Assembly: GCA_963969365.1 (NCBI GenBank)
Contig: OZ017747.1
Location: forward strand, 992,001 to 1,056,000
DNA: 64,000 nt
Source of the DNA: Asterochloris sp. CNOR1
Taxonomy: Eukaryota; Chlorophyta; Trebouxiophyceae; Trebouxiales; Trebouxiaceae
Direction: 5' to 3'
Shown: positions 12,001 to 24,263 of the stretch, in pieces
Layout of the letters: each line of letters opens with the position of its first letter
Position numbering within the stretch: position 1 is the first letter of the stretch
Translations under genes and position numbers: made by a program
The notes under the pieces: generated by a model
The model's input: the letters and a program-made list of their open reading frames with translations, nothing else
Databases searched by the model: none
What the model was told of the DNA's origin: nothing

Positions 12001-14634
12001 GGGTGGCTGAAGACGTACGATGCCCCTAGTGTGAGCTCACCCGCCTCTCAGCACAGTCCATGGGCCACTCGGCTGCTTCAAATAGCTTGATGGGCTCTCA
12101 AATTGCTCTCAAACTGACACGAGGGGTGCCTGAATCAGGATGCCCCTGGTGGGAGCCCCAGCTTGTTTGTGTGGCTGCCTCTCCACTTACGGCTCTGGCC
12201 TCACATTGTCCAGCTGACCAGGAAAGCTGCCTGCTCATAGCAGAGGGCTCCTGCCAGTGTGCTGAGGGCCACGCACTCACAGCATCATGTGCTGCTTCTG
12301 AGTGCTGCATGCTTTGCAACACTTGATGCTCATCTCTGCTATCAGCCAGCCTCTGCTGGCAGCCATGGCATTGCATGCTGTTGCGGGCAGTCCCAGCCAG
12401 AATCAGACCCCGTCATCCTTGTTCTGCTGCTGATTGCCTGCTGCTGAGGAGACACACTCAACATGATTCCTGCAGGTGGTCATCCAAACCATTGAGAATA
12501 ATGCTTTGGTCTGGCTGGGCAGCATGTTTTCTCCCCTGCTGCCCGCCCTGGGCCTGATGGCCAACTGTGTGACGTTCTACACCATGTGGTTTCTGGCTGT
12601 GTGGCTCTATGATCCCCCCACCACTCGCTACTCTGCCTCGCGGACCTCCAACATGGCCTACGGTCTCATGCTGCGTGAGTGGGGGGTGCACAGTGCTGGC
12701 ATGCCCATGAGACGTTAGTCAAGGGCTGCTTGGTGCCATGCTGCATGAGTGGCAACACCTCTGATTCCCATTTTGCAATCCGGCACCTCCATGCTGGGCA
12801 CAGCGTGTTTGATGCACGTGAGGCAGTTGGGCACTGGCGCATGACGCAGCACCAGAGACACGCTTCAGAAGCTGGTGTTTGTGCGCGGCCTGGTCGCCTT
12901 TCAGCAAGGGCTGCTGCCCTAGTCTGCTTGGCTGACTGATAAGTTGTGACAGTGCATGCGCTGCCTGCAGTCACACTGATCATGGTGACGGTGCCCCTGG
13001 TGTTCAACCTGGGGTGGAAGCGCGAGCGGTGCGGACCCCACCAGGGCACCAGCATGCAGGCCGCGCTGGTCAATGCAGTTGCCAATGGCCCCAAGTGAGT
13101 CTGCAGATGCTCTGCTCCCTGGGGCTGGCAGCAGAGTCAAGTAGCCAGGGACCCCTTTCCTGAGTCCTGCCAGTGTGTTGCTGCCGTCCACCTGAATAGC
13201 TGGCAGGCTCTCTCTGGGGGACTGTGCAGGACTCACACAGTGCAGTCGCCAGCGTCCCAGAAGAGGCTGTTGCTTGCTGTGGCCTCTGTGAGCTGCAGTA
13301 GCTTACTGTACAAAACCCTCATGCTGCAGGCTGTTTGCTGTGGTCCTGCAATGGATTGTCAACCCAATTGTGCTGGGTAGCATCATCATCTTCCTGGCCT
13401 TCTGGCTGCTCATTCTCCAAGCACGGCACCGGCGCTACTCCCAGGAGGCCTCCAAGCTCAAGCTCGAATTCGAAAAGTACCGCCAGGAGATGCAGACCAA
13501 GGTCAGCAGTTTGCATGGCTCGAGGGTCCTTCTGGGGCTGGCCAGGGGCCTCAGGTTGCACTGCAAAGCTGCATCTAGTGTTTGAGGCGCCTGAGGAATG
13601 CATGTGCTGCAGCCGTTGCCTGCATCTGTCAGCCTCCTACAGCTAGGATGCAACAACAACACACCGGCATCAGCTGCCTTTGCCGCTCAGGCACGGGCGC
13701 ATGTCTGAAGGTCAGCTGCTGTTCTCCTGCAGGTGGTCATGACTCGACGTCAGGCACGCAGCAGCATGGTTGGCAACCTTGGGGCTAGGGGCACCGGCAG
13801 CTCAGATGGGTCCATCATCTCAGCTGTGCCAGGCAACGACTGGCGTGTGTCCAGCAGCATCCCAGATGGCCCCCACCAGCCCACACGCAGGGTCTCGCAT
13901 ACAGGCGTGATACTGCAGGACACCTCTGAAAAGGTGGGCAGACGGCAGATTGCCTCTGGCATCAGTTGGGGTGGCCGCCATGTCAGGTGGCCTGTGCGTC
14001 CAGCGGTAGCTGCCTCACAGAGATAGCCTGCATGCTACAAGTCAAAGTGCAGCTGCATCAATGATTCATGCAAGCCATTGCATATGCATGCATTCCATGC
14101 AAGGCAGGCAGGCATGCCAAGTGATATGTAATAACCAGTACACACTGCATGCAGGGCCCTGCACTACGTAGCGCAGAGAAGCCCGCCCCCGGCAAATCGG
14201 TGCTGAAGCGGCCTGGAGATGCAGCCCCTGGCAGCCATGCAGCATTGCTGCCGCCCGGCATACAGCGCGCCCAGGCAGCTGGGGCCAATCGCATAAATTT
14301 TGAGGGCACTGCAGTGCCGCCGCTGGGTCTGCAGGGCTGCTGGGAGGCAGAGCAACTGCAGAGTCCTCCAGCATCCCCCAGGTTGGACAGTGGAAATAAC
14401 TCCTTCAGCACAGCCCCTCTGCTGCAGGCAGCTCCCCGCAGCCTATCCTTGAACTCTGACCTTAGCTCCCCACGCATGCGCTCCCAAATGCAGGCAGCTG
14501 CATACAGCCAGCAGCTGCGTCAGTCCACTACATATACAGATGCATCCGGCAGGCATCACTCCTTCCGCGGTGTCCCAGGCCTTACCCCACCCAGTGCGCA
14601 GGGCAGGCCTCAAAGCAGATTTGCAGAGGACTGA
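6017..14634 (+). CDS. Transmembrane channel-like (TMC) family protein
   Basis: This is a multi-pass membrane protein of the TMC family (related to TMEM16/OSCA), which includes the animal hair-cell mechanotransduction channels. Exon 1 (6017-6065) joins exon 2 (6185-7299) in phase, and exon 3 starts at 7641. They give a long Ala/Gln/Ser-rich cytoplasmic N-terminus with an acidic SGSETEGSSGSDRSE stretch continuing into DEDSEDASPG. Membrane exons follow: 9206-9403 (SLTLYFVRFALLMNFIILAI), 9695-9828, about 10490-10700 (VVFASWDFHLTD), 10997-11200, 11433-11674, 11879-12030, 12478-12670, 12971-13096 and 13329-13501. The TMC signature is present as CPENVVGITFYRY in exon 11879-12030 (animal form CWET..GQ..Y). 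LVWLGSMFSPLLPALG and the RCGPHQG motif are also there. The exon from about 14155 encodes a Ser/Pro-rich tail ending at TGA 14632. Some junctions around 7896-8023 and 8590-8800 are unresolved. The family call is good; function in the alga is unknown. Confidence 0.88.
10355..10530 (+). repeat. Duplicated exon start in a TMC-gene intron
   Basis: A 40-45 base segment at 10355-10395 (GAGGGGGACAGCTCC then A/TTTGTGGGCAGC) recurs 138 bases downstream at 10493-10530. The second copy opens the real exon after a CTACAG acceptor and reads EGDSSFVGSNRF. The first copy also follows an AG (CCCACAG at about 10345-10351) and reads DEGDSSIVGSHRF, then loses similarity to the family. It could be a decayed or alternative exon. 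Confidence 0.75.
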
Positions 14635-14809
14635 CGTGATGAATGACTCTGAATAGACTAGGGCAGCAGTCTGCCTGTTCTGTATGTCACAGCCATGGCT
14701 GTGCCAGCAAGCTCTGCTAAGTCTTGACAGCATGCTGGCAGTACATTCACCAGGCAGAGCTCATGTCATGCTTTCAATGAAAGAGCCAATGAATTCAAAT
14801 TGCATGTAG

Positions 14810-17800
14810 TCAAAAGTCTACATCTAAGATATCTGAGGGTAGGTCACTGCCACATGGCTTGGCAACGGCCCGTATCTGTGTGTAGAGGCCACCAAGACCA
14901 TCCATGGTGGTACACCACATGTCCTCATTGGTGCTGCTGGAAGCGCACACAAGAGACTCCTTATTGCTACCCCTGCAGGAGACCACGGATCCGGCTGATG
15001 GCTGCAAATTCTGTGACATCAAGGCCACCATCTGCTCAGTAAAGCTTCCTGTGCAGCCATCTAGCTGCCTGCTGCGCTGGCACCCATGCAGCATGCCTGC
15101 ACCAGAGTGCTGCCAGCCCAGATTCATCCCCAGTGGCAGCATGCAGGCCCCAGGTCACAGTGCAACACCAAAGGGGCGGCTCCTCAGTATCTGCTCAACT
15201 GTGTGTAGCTTAGATGGTTGAAGATTGCAGCCAGGCCCCACTGCCTCACAGGCATTGCTCACTGGCTGCAATGTGCTGCAGGTTGGCTGCCAGACCGCAC
15301 AGGCAAATGCAGCAAGGACCCATGAGGGCTTGCTGCCACTGCTCACCTGCCACGGTGGGAGCGAGGTGGCTGCATGGCCAGATACTGCAGCCAGGCCCTG
15401 TCTGGCTTCACGGCCACCCATGTGCCTCTGACCATCTCCTGCTGCAGCTGCCCAGCGGACCACTGGCAGTCACCCATGAAGATCCGCACATCCTCTGGGT
15501 GTACCGTTTTCTGCTGGATGGCTGTCCTCAGCTGCTGCACGTCCAAGCCTGCAATGGCGGCAGACAGGGGCATCAGTGAGATGCAGGTCAGGGTGTTGAA
15601 GGAGCGGTGTGCTGCATTCTGGCTGGCAGCAGGTGCATGTTCTGCAGTGACGACAATTGCACGAGGGTGGACATGCCTGCCAGGTGCAGAAGGGCAGGGA
15701 TGCCGCAAATATCAGCACGGCTAATTTGTGGAGACCAAGTTTTCCAGGACAACAGTCTCCAGGGAAGGCTGTGCACCTGACACCGGAGTATGCCAAGCAC
15801 ATGAGATTTGGAGCACATCAGCTCCACAGCAGCATATACTAACACATGGTTCCCATCAAAGCACAGCAGGCTGCAGGCGCAGTCATGTAGGGGTGCTGAC
15901 CTGCAAAGAGGCCCTCCTGTTCTGGCGTGGGCTCCAGGATGCTGTCCCCACCCAGGTCAGCCACTCTGTGGATCACCTGCACACACTCCAGCCTGTCAGA
16001 CAGGCAGCATGGTGCGCTCAATCGTGCACTCACTGCCGGTTCCGGACGAGAGAAGGCACAGGGTCACAGGTAACGTGCTGCACTTTGCCCTCAAAGTAGA
16101 CAGGGAGGCAGACTTACCAAGCACAGACGAGCACCAGCTGCCTAACCTTAAGCTTATCGTGGCTTCTGTCAAGCTAGTCAGATGAACCTGTCTACAAGCC
16201 ACGCCGGCCACCAGAACACGCTCAGGTCCGCTCCTGGACAGTGAGCTGAGCCCAGCTGCACCTGTGTCAAGGCCTCAAAGGCATGCTGGGGCCAGAGTGG
16301 GATCAAGACCAATTTGCTGAGCAAGGCCTGCCTGAACTTGCCCAGAGGCGGCCCCCACCCCTCCACAAATGCAGGCCTGGGTCTGCAAACTGGCTGCTGG
16401 GTGAGGCTGACCTGCACCCGCCATGGCATCAGGACTCCCCGCCACACATGCACGGTGCGGCCTTACTCAAAGCTGACCACAGCTGCTGTGTGAGTCTCAC
16501 CTGCACCTGCCCAGGGACGGGTCCTCCCCGCCACAGCATGTTGTTGGCCAGGAATTCCAGGGGGTCTGGGCCCAGCCGGGCTGCACCACGTTTCCCAAGG
16601 GGCATACGCCCACGATGCCATGCCTGCTGGCCCCTGCCAGAGCCAGCCTCCACGGCACCGGCGCTGCTGCGCTCCTCGTCTGGCGGTGCGCCAGCCTGTC
16701 CCTCTGATGCAGCACGCGCAGAGGCAGCCGCTTGCTCAGATGCAGGGTGCTCAGATGCGGGCTGCCCCCAGGGTTCCTTGTGCTGCTGGGGCGGAGCGGG
16801 CTGCTGGTGCATCTCCTCCATGGGAGGGGACTGCGTGCTGGCTGCCTGCTGAGCCGCGGGCTGCTGGGCCAGCATCTGGCGGCGCAGGGAGGCCACCTCG
16901 TGCATGAAGCGCTGCTGCTGGCGCTGCTGGTGCAGGCCTCGGGTGGCCATCAGCATGGAGCTGACCGAGTCTGCACTGGACAGGGGCTCGGGGCGGGCGT
17001 GCTGGGGATCATCTGCAGGCACATGGGATCAGCACATCAACTCAAACACCAAGCCCAGAAGAGAAACTCCTGGTCTGGTCAGTGCATAGATGCTGGAGGC
17101 TGCAGAGACGCTGGCGAAGGTCTGCAAAACGCTGCTGCTGCGCCGTCTGCTGCTTGGAACTGGGCTCATGGGGGGTACATTGAAGCTGGAGTGAGCAAGA
17201 AGGCAGTCTTACAGCCCAGGAGCTTGAGGACAGAATCAGTGTAAGGCCTTCCACATGGCGGCATGAGTAGGACCATTCAGACCAGCAACTCAAGCTGCCA
17301 GGATGGGCCACAGCACCCCAGACCCACCCTCCTCGGACACACCCTCCTCTGATTCATCCCCTGACCAGTCCCCAAACACAACCACTGAGCCTGCCCCTCC
17401 CGGCAAGGCCACAGATGCCGGAAGGGTTGGCTTGTCCTCACTCTCAGAGCCCTCAGCCAGCTGCATGCCCTCCTCCATATCTGCAGGGGCAGCCAGGATG
17501 TTGGTACAGAGTCTGATTGCATACCCCGCGGCCGCCAGGAGATCAATGCAAGGGATTACTGCAGACCCTCAGGCTGCACCAGGCAGATCAAGCTGGCCAG
17601 GGCCGGCTGCAGCAGCTGTTGCAGTCGTCACCCCGTCGCCTGGCAGGCTGTAGCAGGGACCAGCAGCAGAAAAGCCAGCCATCCCAAGACCCCACACCCT
17701 AACCAGAGGCAGGATGCAAGGTGCGCAGCAGCACGCCCCTTCAAGTGCAGTCTGGCACCTTGTTCCCACCGTTGGCGAGGTGCACCCTAAGCTCAGTCGG

Positions 17801-19027
17801 TGGAAAGAGGCATGGCGCAAGCTAACTGGCAGTCGCATCAGCAGAGGGTTGAAAACGAGACACGGCGCAATCTGACTCTGCGGCAGTGCTGTGACACAGG
17901 CATGGTGCTGCAGCACGCTGTTACCCGGGTGGGCCTGCTGTATGTGTCCTCACCTAGGTGGGCCTGCTGTGGGTGTCCTCACCTAGGTGGGCCTGCTGTA
18001 TCTGACGGACGTGGGCTGACACCAGGTCCTCCTGGCCCCAGGGATTGATGTGCTCCCCGCTGTTGACCAGCGAGCGCAGCTCAGGCCAGGCCCGGAACAG
18101 GCTGCGGGCTGAGGCAGCATACGGGCGGTTGAGCACCACCCCCACTGAGGTGCCGTCCTCCTCATGCTTCAGGATGAGGATGACCTGCAGGGGAGCAGAG
18201 CAGTGTGCAGCAGGGGGGCTGTGTGCGCTCAGTGATATGCATGTAGAGGTGCCACCCTTCTCATGCCGCATCACGACGACCCGCGCACTTCAGCAGACCA
18301 CCATTCACACCCAAAACGAACTTCGGCCCCGCAACGAGCGCATGCGCACACTTGGCTCCTGCTCTGGCTTGCTGCACTGAGCAGGCAGCAGGGCTGCATG
18401 CTGTCGTTGCCCTGCTGTCAAGTAGGCAAAGCAGCATGTGGAAATCGATTGCAGGTGTGGGCATGACTTCGGTAGGGATTCAAAATTTTGCAATGCTGCC
18501 AGAGTTGCCTGCAGGAGTGAGCTTGCTGGGCTGGCTGGCAGCATTGCAATCAGCTATGGGGGCTCAGTGTAAAGGGCTGTGGGGTAATCAGCAGATGTGC
18601 TGCCTGTTTCATCAGCAGGAAATGTCTCTGATTGAACATACCTTGTGCTCAAACCAGCCTGGCACTAGAGGGTGGGCAATTAGGATGCACCCAGGCTCCG
18701 GCCGAGAGAGATGCTGCATCTGCATGACCAGAGCAGCAGCATGCCTTAGAGCTAGCCAGCACTCAGCTTTGAAGAGGCCCAGCTGCTTGCCAAGCAATGT
18801 TGTGGTTCTCAGGAACTGACACAGACAAGGGAAGCATGCACCACATGCCAGCCCCAGGTGTGATCGGTGCCACACTTGGGACAGGCCCATCTGTCAAGCT
18901 GGGGGCAGCCCACCTGCAGGCCTTGCAGGGCTTCAGGGGCAGGCTCGGTCTTGCCTGTCTTGAGTGCGTGCAGCCTCTGGTGCACCTGCTGAAAGGCCTG
19001 TCCCACACGCTCCTTGTCAGCCTGCAT
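14810..19027 (-). CDS. AlgH/UPF0301 (DUF179) family protein
   Basis: Exons on the minus strand rebuild the AlgH fold. The exon near 18715-18650 reads RPEPGCILIAHPLVPGWFEH, the usual start of the domain. The exon at 18190-17965 reads VILILKHEEDGTSVGVVLNRP. WRGGPV lies near 16540. VIHRVADLGGDSILEPTPEQ is at about 15995-15900. PEDVRIFMGDCQWSAGQLQQ is at about 15510-15440. The last exon ends GGLYTQIRAV...LDVDF at 14810. The proposed start is the ATG at 19027 (MQADKERV...), opening a helical lead-in exon that joins in phase 0. Middle exons (about 17480-16430) add an acidic Ser/Glu-rich and a Gln/Ala/Met-rich stretch that interrupt the domain and look like algal insertions. Bacterial AlgH was named for alginate regulation; plant and algal copies have no settled role. 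Further 5' exons in the adjoining unassigned gene cannot be excluded. Confidence 0.78.
17929..18000 (-). repeat. 29-base tandem repeat carrying a 5' splice site (AlgH gene)
   Basis: The plus-strand word GTGGGCCTGCTGT starts at 17929, 17958 and 17987, an exact period of 29. The first two copies are each followed by TCCTCACCTAG. On the minus strand the unit holds the exon end and donor CACCTAG|GTGAGG of the AlgH gene, so alternative donors sit 29 bases apart. Confidence 0.85.
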
Positions 19028-19187
19028 GGCAAAATGTGCATAGGTGTTGTGGCTCCCTGGCGAGCTATGATGCCGCAGGGAGCCGCAGCATTGCGACGTT
19101 GGTGACACTCAGCTTACAAAGGGTGGGCATGTGCAGGCAACATGTGCAAGACAGAACCAGCAGAGCAATTAACGTCATCAGCAAAGG

Positions 19188-20425
19188 CTAAGGGATCCAC
19201 AGGATGGGTATCAACTGAGCTCTGCGACGTGCCTGGAATCCGGCCTGGGCCAGCTGGGCAGCCACACGGGCCTGAGCCTCCAGCTGTAGAAGCTGCTGCA
19301 CCACAGGGTGGCACCCAGTGACCTGGCGGCGCACATGGGCCGACAAGAAACTGCTGATCTGGGAGGCTAGCTGGGGCTTGGGCCTATAGCAGGTTAGACA
19401 AGTGTGGGTGCTAAGCTACTGCGTGTAGCACCTGGCAGGTCTGCTGCAATGTGGCTGTCTGGGGGAGCACATTGTCAATGGCAGCCGCAGAGAAGTTTGT
19501 GCTAGGGTCTTGGTCACATGCGGCTGCAGGTTGGGTGAGCAGCAAGCACGCACAACAGATGCTTTGGGGAGTTCAGCGAGGGCTTGTGAGGAGCCACAAC
19601 ACTGGCTGCACCTTCTCAATCCCAGAGTGCATGGCGCTGCTCAGAGCTTGTTAAATTAGGCTTGGTACCAACAGAAAAGGTGCAGGGCGGCTCACTCCTG
19701 GAGGGTGTGCTCCTGTGCTAGCTGCAGGAGGGCTGACAGAAACCTCAGGGCCACAAAGGCATGGTCCACATTGGGTGTACCAGCCTGCAGCAAGCAGCAT
19801 GGTCTGTCAACATTCTGCAGTGTGCTGCAGCGGCCAGCATGCCTGGTCAGGCACAGCTTGTCCAGGGCAACTGAGCTCAAGTCCATTGCGCTGCTGCTGA
19901 AGCCTCAATGAATGCAGCTGGACGCATGCAAAAGCATCAGCGGGCTATCATGGGGGCCTCACAGGATGCCTGAAGGCGGCCTTCACTGCCTCCGAGATGC
20001 TGCAGCTCCTCTCCGGCGGCAGAGGAGGCAGGAACATCTGTCTGTCTGCAGTCCCCAGCACGCTGCTCATTGCTGCCAACACCTCTGTAGGCAGCCTCTC
20101 ATTGCGATATATCAAGGCCTGCACAAGGCACTTTGTTCAGCATGTGCATGTCAACTGCAATCCTAGCAGAGGCTGCATTGACCTGAAGATAGGGAGCCCT
20201 GTCGTACTGTCTAGCAACCTGTAGCAAGCCCCTGAGGGCAACTCTAGTAACGACATCCATGGCACGAGCTCTTCTAGTCTTGCATGCACATTTCTGGAAG
20301 AGTGAGAGGCATCTCAAATCCTGTGGCGTATGGAAAGCAAACAGCAAATGCGTTGACCTGGCCTTAGCCAGGTGATCTTGCTCCTCAAAGCCTGATAATA
20401 CCTCACGGATTTGATGGCAACACAA
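19188..20425 (-). CDS. Unidentified gene with helical, coiled-coil-prone C-terminus
   Basis: Several open minus-strand segments read like real exons but match no family I recognise. The longest (about 20425-20185) is open through IREVLSGFEEQDHLAKARS and MDVVTRVALRGLLQVARQYD, ending at a CAG|GTCAAT donor. The next (from about 20119) reads ALIYRNERLPTEVLAAMSSV then LPPLPPERSCSISEAVKAAF. Others read NVDHAFVALRFLSALLQLAQ (about 19775-19695), NFSAAAIDNVLPQTATLQQT (about 19500-19435), and QLASQISSFLSAHVRRQVTG then an Ala/Gln-rich helix to a TAG at 19188-19190. Further possible upstream exons lie at 20900-21105. The alternative is that all of this is the 5' part of the AlgH-like gene. The ALRGLLQVARQY segment is faintly like LYR-motif proteins but lacks the LYR triplet. 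Confidence 0.5.
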
Positions 20426-21105
20426 TGTGCGCTGTGATACCAGGTGAGAAATTGTAGATTGAGTGCACCAGATGCTGTGTTCTGCTACAAAACTGGCTGC
20501 TCATGCCCCCAAAGCAGCTCTTGGGTAGCACACCTGATAGCGTTCCATACACAGGTGCCCACTGGGCAACAATTACAATGGAATGCAGGATTAAGTCAAA
20601 TGCTGTCTACACATTTGCAGGGTTTGCTGCGCCGGCCCTGTCAGTAGAAACTTGCAGGGCTCATACTCTGATGCCTGAGGGTGGCCAGGGGTGGCAAGGT
20701 GGACATAATGCATTGGCATATATTTCTGAGTTCACAAGCTGGTATCTGCTGCCACTTTGTCACCAAAGCAAGTTTGGATGGCATGCCCCTGCAATGGCAT
20801 GTTCCCACCATTGTGTCTCACCTGCTCACTGAAGAACGCTGCTTCCAAATCTTGGACACCTCCAATCTGTGCAACACCAGGTAATGAGGAGACAGCAAAA
20901 CTGACAATAATCGAGACACAGTTCAGGTGACAGCAACAATGGAGACCACAGCCACAGGCATGACAGCTTCTGTGCCCACTGAAAGCCTTCATCTCTGCCT
21001 GTGCCCTTTCCTGCTTCTTCTGATGATCTTGCGCTACTTGCCGCAGCCTCTACATCCAGCATCACAAAAGGATCTACTGCATTAGCTCTGGCCAACGCAG
21101 CCTCC

Positions 21106-21583
21106 CCAATAAGCTACTTGTCAGAGCGGATTGCCGGCGCAGCAGCCCACGTGAGGTGAGCTTACTCCACTTGTGCAGCGCTGACTCCCTGGTGCAGAAC
21201 TTGCACACATGGCAGGCCAGCCTCTTACAAGCATCCAATCAGCTGATTGCAGACTGGCAGCTCTGCCCAAGCACCTGCTCGATCTGCCAGCCTGCATTTG
21301 TGATCATTGCCTCACACCTGCACTGTGGCGCCGGCACATGCCATTGCTGCAGCGAAAAGATTCTTCAGACGCAGGCTGCTGCAAGCAGCCTGTTGACAAC
21401 TTGGCAGTAACTTCAGCCTGAGACCACCAGCTGGTGCTGCAGCAGCGGATTCAACATCATGAAGTCTGCACATCTGCCTGAGTTGAATTCAGGCATCTGC
21501 TTGCACCTGTTGGTTTGGCTGCCTACGGCAGGTGTGACCTAGGTCGTCTGCAGGTCAATCTCTGTTTGTATCGCCAAAGTTGC
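21106..21583. other. Gap between the unidentified gene and ALG12
   Basis: No exon could be supported here. It should hold the ALG12 3' untranslated region and perhaps small 5' exons or the promoter of the minus-strand gene to its left. Confidence 0.4.
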
Positions 21584-24053
21584 CTACTTTGGCCAAGAGG
21601 TGTACCTGCGCTCGTGCAAATGTACTTGTGGTGACAGCTTTACGGGAGTAGAAAGCTGTCTGTGCTGGCAGCCTGCGAGGCTCTTTCCAAAGTCCAAGCC
21701 ACCGTAGCCCTCTGCAAACCCAATACGGGCGAACCTGCAGGAAGTAGTGGCCAACACCACATGAGCATCACAGGGACAGCCTGGCAGCAGGCACACTCTA
21801 AGCTGTCGCATACCCCGGAACATGCGTGGCTGCGCTGAGCAGGTGGGTGAATCCCTTGTCCAGCAGTTGGGACTGCTGCAAGCCCTCCTCCTGCAGGCAG
21901 GCACACGGTGAGAGACAGGCAGCATGAGAGGATCCTGTCAGAGCTCAAGCAAGACATGAACAGCAAGGACAGGTGTGCCCTGCTGAGTCACCTTGGAATA
22001 TTGCCATCCATCAGGGTGCTCCCCAAAGCGGGATACGCCAGTCATGGCAGACAGTGTGTCAATGTGGACCTGCCACACCTGGCCGCCAGGACGACTGTTG
22101 CCATCCCTCAGCTGGTGCAGCAGACTGAAAGCATGCCCTCCAGGGTAATTGTTGCTGCATGTAACCACAGCAGCCTGCGAACTTGCTTAGAACAGCCGAC
22201 AACAGGCTGAATGCAGGCGTGACTGGAACACATGGCGCACCTGGAGACCAGTAGCATCAAGGCACTTGCACAAGCAGAGACCAGAGCCAGCACGGAAAGA
22301 GTTGCCGCCAGACCCAGCCTGGCTGCTGAACTGCGACACATGTGCATCAGGCGTGCCACAGCACAGGCTGCAGCCACATTGAACACAGGCAGAACTGGAA
22401 ACAGAAAACGGGCCTGCAGGCAACAGACGAGGATGCATGAAGCAACATGCTGTGCACCACGTTGAGGCAGCGAAACATGGCTGCAGTGCAAAGCATGGAG
22501 TCACCGCACCTCTTTGTGGGGTAGTGCTGAGTAGAGACATACATAGGCCGTCACCACCGTCAACATGCTCCTGATTCTGGGCTCCAGCAGGGGTCCCAGG
22601 GCTGCCAGAGGCGCTGCCCCCAGCAGGGTGCGTGGCAGAGCTGAGGTGAAGTACCAGTGCGTGGGCTGGACGCCCCACTCCGAGCTCCTGTTTACAGGCA
22701 GTACCGCCAGTGAAGAGCTGGCCGGTAGCACAGTGGCCAGGCAGAGTGCATTTCTAGAGGCTCAGCAGTAAGGGAGGCTGCTGGTGCAATGCACAGCAAC
22801 ACAAGCTGTGCTGACGCTGCATTATATTGCTAGTTGCTGCCTACACCGTCCCTACAGGCCGCCACACTTCAAGGCAAGGAACATACATGGGGCATAGGTT
22901 GGACGTCACAACGCAACTCAATGCGGGGCCTCACTTGTTGGCCACCGTATTGAACCACAGGACCTCTCCTTCAGGCCACAGCCACTGACGCCACAGCACG
23001 GAGTCCACCAGCACTGACATGGACAGACTGCAGGCCACAGCAGCGGCTCCAGTTGCCACTGCCTGCCTCACTGCAAACTGGCGGGTCAGCAGCAGCCACA
23101 TCCCTGTGAGACCCAGCAGGGGCAGCATATCGCAGCGCACCACCACCTGCAGGCAAGCACCAGGTCTGGAATGTGATTGTCTGCATTGCAGGCAGCTGCT
23201 GAGACTGCTGGTCATAGGCAGCATTGGCCAGAGCACATATGGTGGCCGCAAACTTCGTGCAGTTCCCTGATCCCAGGTCTCTTCTAAGCGACGCCATGAG
23301 GCTCACCGTCGTGAACACCAGCAGCCAGACCAGAAGGCATGGTTTCTGATCAAGCCAGGCAGCCATTGCCAAGGACACCAGAGCCAGTGCAAAGGTGTTG
23401 GGCAGGGGTCGGCTCATGTAGAAGGGCAAGTGGAACTGCAGCGCCGTGATGAGCAGGAACGCTGAGGCTGCAGTAGCGCCACAGCGCCTCCTGACTGCTC
23501 TGCTCTGTTGCCACAAGCTGCACCAGCAAAGGGTGCCCTGCAACAGCTCAAAGCATCAGCACTCAGTCTCCAAGACAGCCTCCCACAACAGAGTGGTCGT
23601 CAACCATGCAAAAGGTGCATCATGGCATGTGAGGACCATCGGCAGATCACACACCTGCTGCTCACCAGTCCAGCCCTGGCAGCATACTGCATGAACAGCT
23701 TAGGCAGCCCAGCAAGCTGCTGCACCAAGAGGAGTGGTGCTGAGGTCAAGGCCATCAGCATTGCACCTGCACCCGCGTGCATCTCAGGAAGACTGTTGGG
23801 CAGAAACAGAGTATGCTGGGAACAAGGACTTGCCCAGGAATGTGCGTGGCACCACTCCTGAGAACTCAAGATGATCATAGGCTTTCAGATCTGATCTGTG
23901 GAATAGGAGATCATGTGTGGCCTGCAGGTTGAAGCTCTCCTCCACTTTGCAGAATGGGCTGGCCGCAATGTGCAGCAGCACTGCAGCCAGCAGAAGGCTT
24001 GCAGTGGCCATCTGCATTCTACTCATTCTGCAACGTGCAGCAACTGCATGCAT
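21584..24053 (-). CDS. ALG12: Dol-P-Man:Man7GlcNAc2-PP-Dol alpha-1,6-mannosyltransferase
   Basis: This ER-membrane GT-C mannosyltransferase adds the eighth mannose to the lipid-linked N-glycan precursor. The start is the ATG at 24053, followed by a hydrophobic segment and then [17 protein letters not shown] and [16 protein letters not shown], the ALG family luminal loop with its acidic residues. Later exons give a Leu-rich membrane block (23770-23600), [20 protein letters not shown] (about 23440), [20 protein letters not shown] (about 22980-22935), and [20 protein letters not shown] then HKEVR (about 22690-22510), the glycosyltransferase 22 family signature. [11 protein letters not shown] follows near 22400. 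[17 protein letters not shown] (about 22070-22000), distinctive of ALG12 within the family, is next, then [14 protein letters not shown]. The last exon ends at 21584. Confidence 0.9.
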
Positions 24054-24263
24054 TGCTCAGTGATCTTCACTCATGGAGACCAAATCTACCACTGTTGTTT
24101 TCCTTAAATCCATCCGGGCACGTGTAGCAGGCACTCGTCACTTGTGCGGCACAGGCTCTACAAAGCCGCTGAGGGCGAGCAGATCGCGTCTGAGCAGTCA
24201 CCCTGAGCTTGGCCATCTGGTGAAGTGCTCTGGGGACACTTCTTGGAGGGGTTTACCAAGGAC

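Noticed and set aside
17929-18000. CRISPR-like short repeat array
   Set aside because: Three 29-base units have no spacers, sit at a splice donor in a eukaryotic gene, and are a plain tandem repeat.
20099-20425. LYR-motif (complex I/Fe-S assembly) protein
   Set aside because: ALRGLLQVARQY is only loosely similar. The diagnostic Leu-Tyr-Arg triplet and the downstream Phe are absent.
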